64,000 nucleotides of DNA from Prinia subflava. Lineage: Eukaryota > Chordata > Aves > Passeriformes > Cisticolidae. The DNA is taken from assembly GCF_021018805.1 (NCBI RefSeq), contig NC_086258.1:5681081-5745080 (forward strand), given 5' to 3'. The notes under the pieces were generated by a model, which did no database searches, was not told where the DNA came from, and was given only the letters and a program-made list of their open reading frames with translations. A program made the position numbers and the translations under genes. Below are positions 62,276 to 64,000 of this stretch, in pieces. Positions within the stretch are counted from its first letter, which is position 1; each line of letters begins with the position of its first letter.

Positions 62276-64000
62276 CTTGAGGGAAATTACGGCAAGGGGA
62301 AGAGCAGGAGGAAGCTTTTGATGCAGGAGATCCTTCCCTCAAATGAAGTTCTGGGATGAATTTATGGGGCCATCAGGACAGCTGTAAGCAGAGATGGGAA
62401 AAGAAAGATGCGTTGAGAAAGGCACAAGTGCAAGTGTCCCACAAAGCTGTCACACCAGCAGGATGCTTGTTGTATTTACAGCCCAACACTTGCTGACCTC
62501 AACAGGACCCGCAGCAGTTTGGCCTCTCTGGCACTGTGCCCTTAATTCCTTGGAATTCCCAATCCAAGGGAATACTGTGGGAATGAGTTAGTGTGACGTG
62601 CTTGGAAATGAGGCTACACAGCAAAGTGTTTCCTCATTGCAGGGTCATCTGGCTGCCAAAGGCCCTCAGAAAGGGAAGTGGTAGGAGCCACGTTGCTTGG
62701 TTTCCTTCAGAGTGGGTTGGATGAACCAGCGGAACAGTCACTGTCAGCATAATCCTTTGTGTGGCACTGGTGGGATCTGTGGCCCTGAGTCTCCTGCCTG
62801 TCACTCTCTTTGCCAACACTCCAAGCCAAGTTTCATTTTCAAGCTCAGTGTTTCTCTGCAGTGCCAAGCCAGAAGCTTCATGACAGTCCTTGAACTAGAG
62901 TGTGAAGTGGATCAGAAGCCAGAGGGAAACACACAGACTGCTCTGGGATCCCTCTGAGTGCAGTGTCAAGGCAAGGACTGTGACTGTGCTGGACACCTCT
63001 ACATGCAGCTCACCCTCACCACCCCAAATCTGTCACAAAGAGTGACTAAACTGCAAAAAGGCAAGGTGATTTTGCCTTTCTTAATTTTTGGAACAGGATA
63101 AAGGACAGGTGAGGCAGACAACTGGGGGAAACTATCCCTGTCTGTTTTCTGATTTGAAACTACTTGACTGCTCTGGTATAAATAGTTGCTCACTGGGCCT
63201 TGAGGGGCTTATCAGAAAAGTTAGCTTGAAGACCAACAGTGACATTTCACTTTCAAGGGGTCAAATCACATTATAAGCAAACTAAAACTTTTCTAAATAT
63301 TTCCATGGACACAAAAAATATGTTGAAATTATTTTTAAAATAATATAAAACCTATGTCTTTATTGATAAGTCTGTCCCTGCTGGCCCTGAGAAACTGATG
63401 CTGTGCAGGGAATTGTTATTCTCTGCACCACAGCTGAGCAGCCATTGTTGGAGAAGTTGTTGCAAAATGTCCTTAACCATATTCTGTTTCTGATCTTTAT
63501 CCTGCAGCTGCAAATAACAGGACACTTGTGTGTCACCAGCTCTCTGCTTCTCTAAAGCCTCTGCTGCTCTCTTTCCTTCATTCCTTTGGTATCAGTACAA
63601 GACAGAAGAGTTTAACTCCCATTTCTCAGCTTAATCACTCTAAAAGGTAAAAACCCCCAAACCCTCAGCAATCATAAAAATTATAGTTTAAACTCTCTCC
63701 AGTCATGGTGTTAAAGGTGTAACTTGCTCTTTTGGTCACTGAGTGCTGAGCTGAGAGTCACAAGAACATAAAACTGTGACTTCTCAATAGTGCCACAACA
63801 GCTCCACTGAGGTGCATGTGGTCCAATCAATGAAAATTGAAGGTTTTTAACTTTGATAAAGGAGGAGCTGCACAATCCACAGTTCTCACCTTTGGAGTTA
63901 AGTAAGGTGAGAAGTCAAGGCTGAACTGGGCCACGGAGTGCAGCCTCCCTGGCTGGGAGGTCCTGGCAAAGGGAATGCAGGTGGGAGGAAGCTGTCCTGC
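62276..64000. other. Upstream of the ZER1 coding start; no gene seen
   Basis: AT-neutral noncoding DNA. It is probably ZER1 intron sequence between a noncoding first exon lying beyond the window and the AUG exon. No CpG island occurs here, so the ZER1 promoter must lie to the right. No exon of the gene expected next (TBC1D13 in human) is recognisable. Confidence 0.5.

Overview
This is vertebrate nuclear DNA, almost certainly from a bird. It holds four protein-coding genes with ordinary GT-AG introns, three clear CpG-island promoters, and CR1 LINE fragments whose 3' ends have the bird-type form. I see no SINEs, no LTR elements and no prokaryotic features. The gene order SET (+), PKN3 (+), ZDHHC12 (-), ZER1 (-) is the order I know from human 9q34.11 and from the matching bird microchromosome (chicken chr17 from memory). 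The younger-looking CR1 in a PKN3 intron suggests a neoavian bird, perhaps a songbird, but I cannot name the species.

Layout. 1-7.46 kb is AT-rich noncoding DNA with a 40-A tract and a block that may be a conserved noncoding element. A degraded CR1 (7.46-7.79 kb) abuts the SET CpG island. SET (CDS 8727-14785, 8 coding exons, 277 aa) is followed by a long 3' UTR with several poly(A) signals. 17.7-20.3 kb is intergenic and includes an unexplained CpG-rich block near 18.4-18.97 kb. PKN3 (CDS 20292-38174, 22 coding exons, 949 aa) encodes three HR1 repeats, a C2-like region, a proline-rich linker and an AGC kinase domain. PKN3 and ZDHHC12 converge tail to tail (38.2-41.4 kb). ZDHHC12 (41383-45034, minus, 5 exons, 261 aa) has its own CpG island. 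45.0-51.9 kb holds the poorly defined 3' end of ZER1. ZER1 (51903-62275, minus, 15 coding exons, 766 aa) has its 5' UTR and promoter outside the window.

I joined each gene exon by exon. Every chain keeps reading frame across all junctions, and the lengths agree with the vertebrate orthologues (SET 277, ZER1 766, ZDHHC12 261 against 267 in human, PKN3 949 against 889). The four proteins do not form one pathway. SET is a nuclear histone chaperone and PP2A inhibitor, PKN3 a Rho-effector kinase, ZDHHC12 a Golgi palmitoyltransferase, and ZER1 a CUL2 substrate receptor for N-terminal glycine degrons. Their linkage is conserved synteny, not an operon-like system.

I found no convincing undescribed biological system. 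The more unusual points are an AUG-less, in-frame poly-alanine leader upstream of the SET start, a deeply conserved SET 3' UTR, competing splice sites in ZER1, PKN3 and ZDHHC12, an orphan CpG block at 18.4 kb, and the lack of a canonical poly(A) signal for almost 6 kb beyond the ZER1 stop. All calls rest on reading the sequence and remembered protein families; nothing was aligned by computer.
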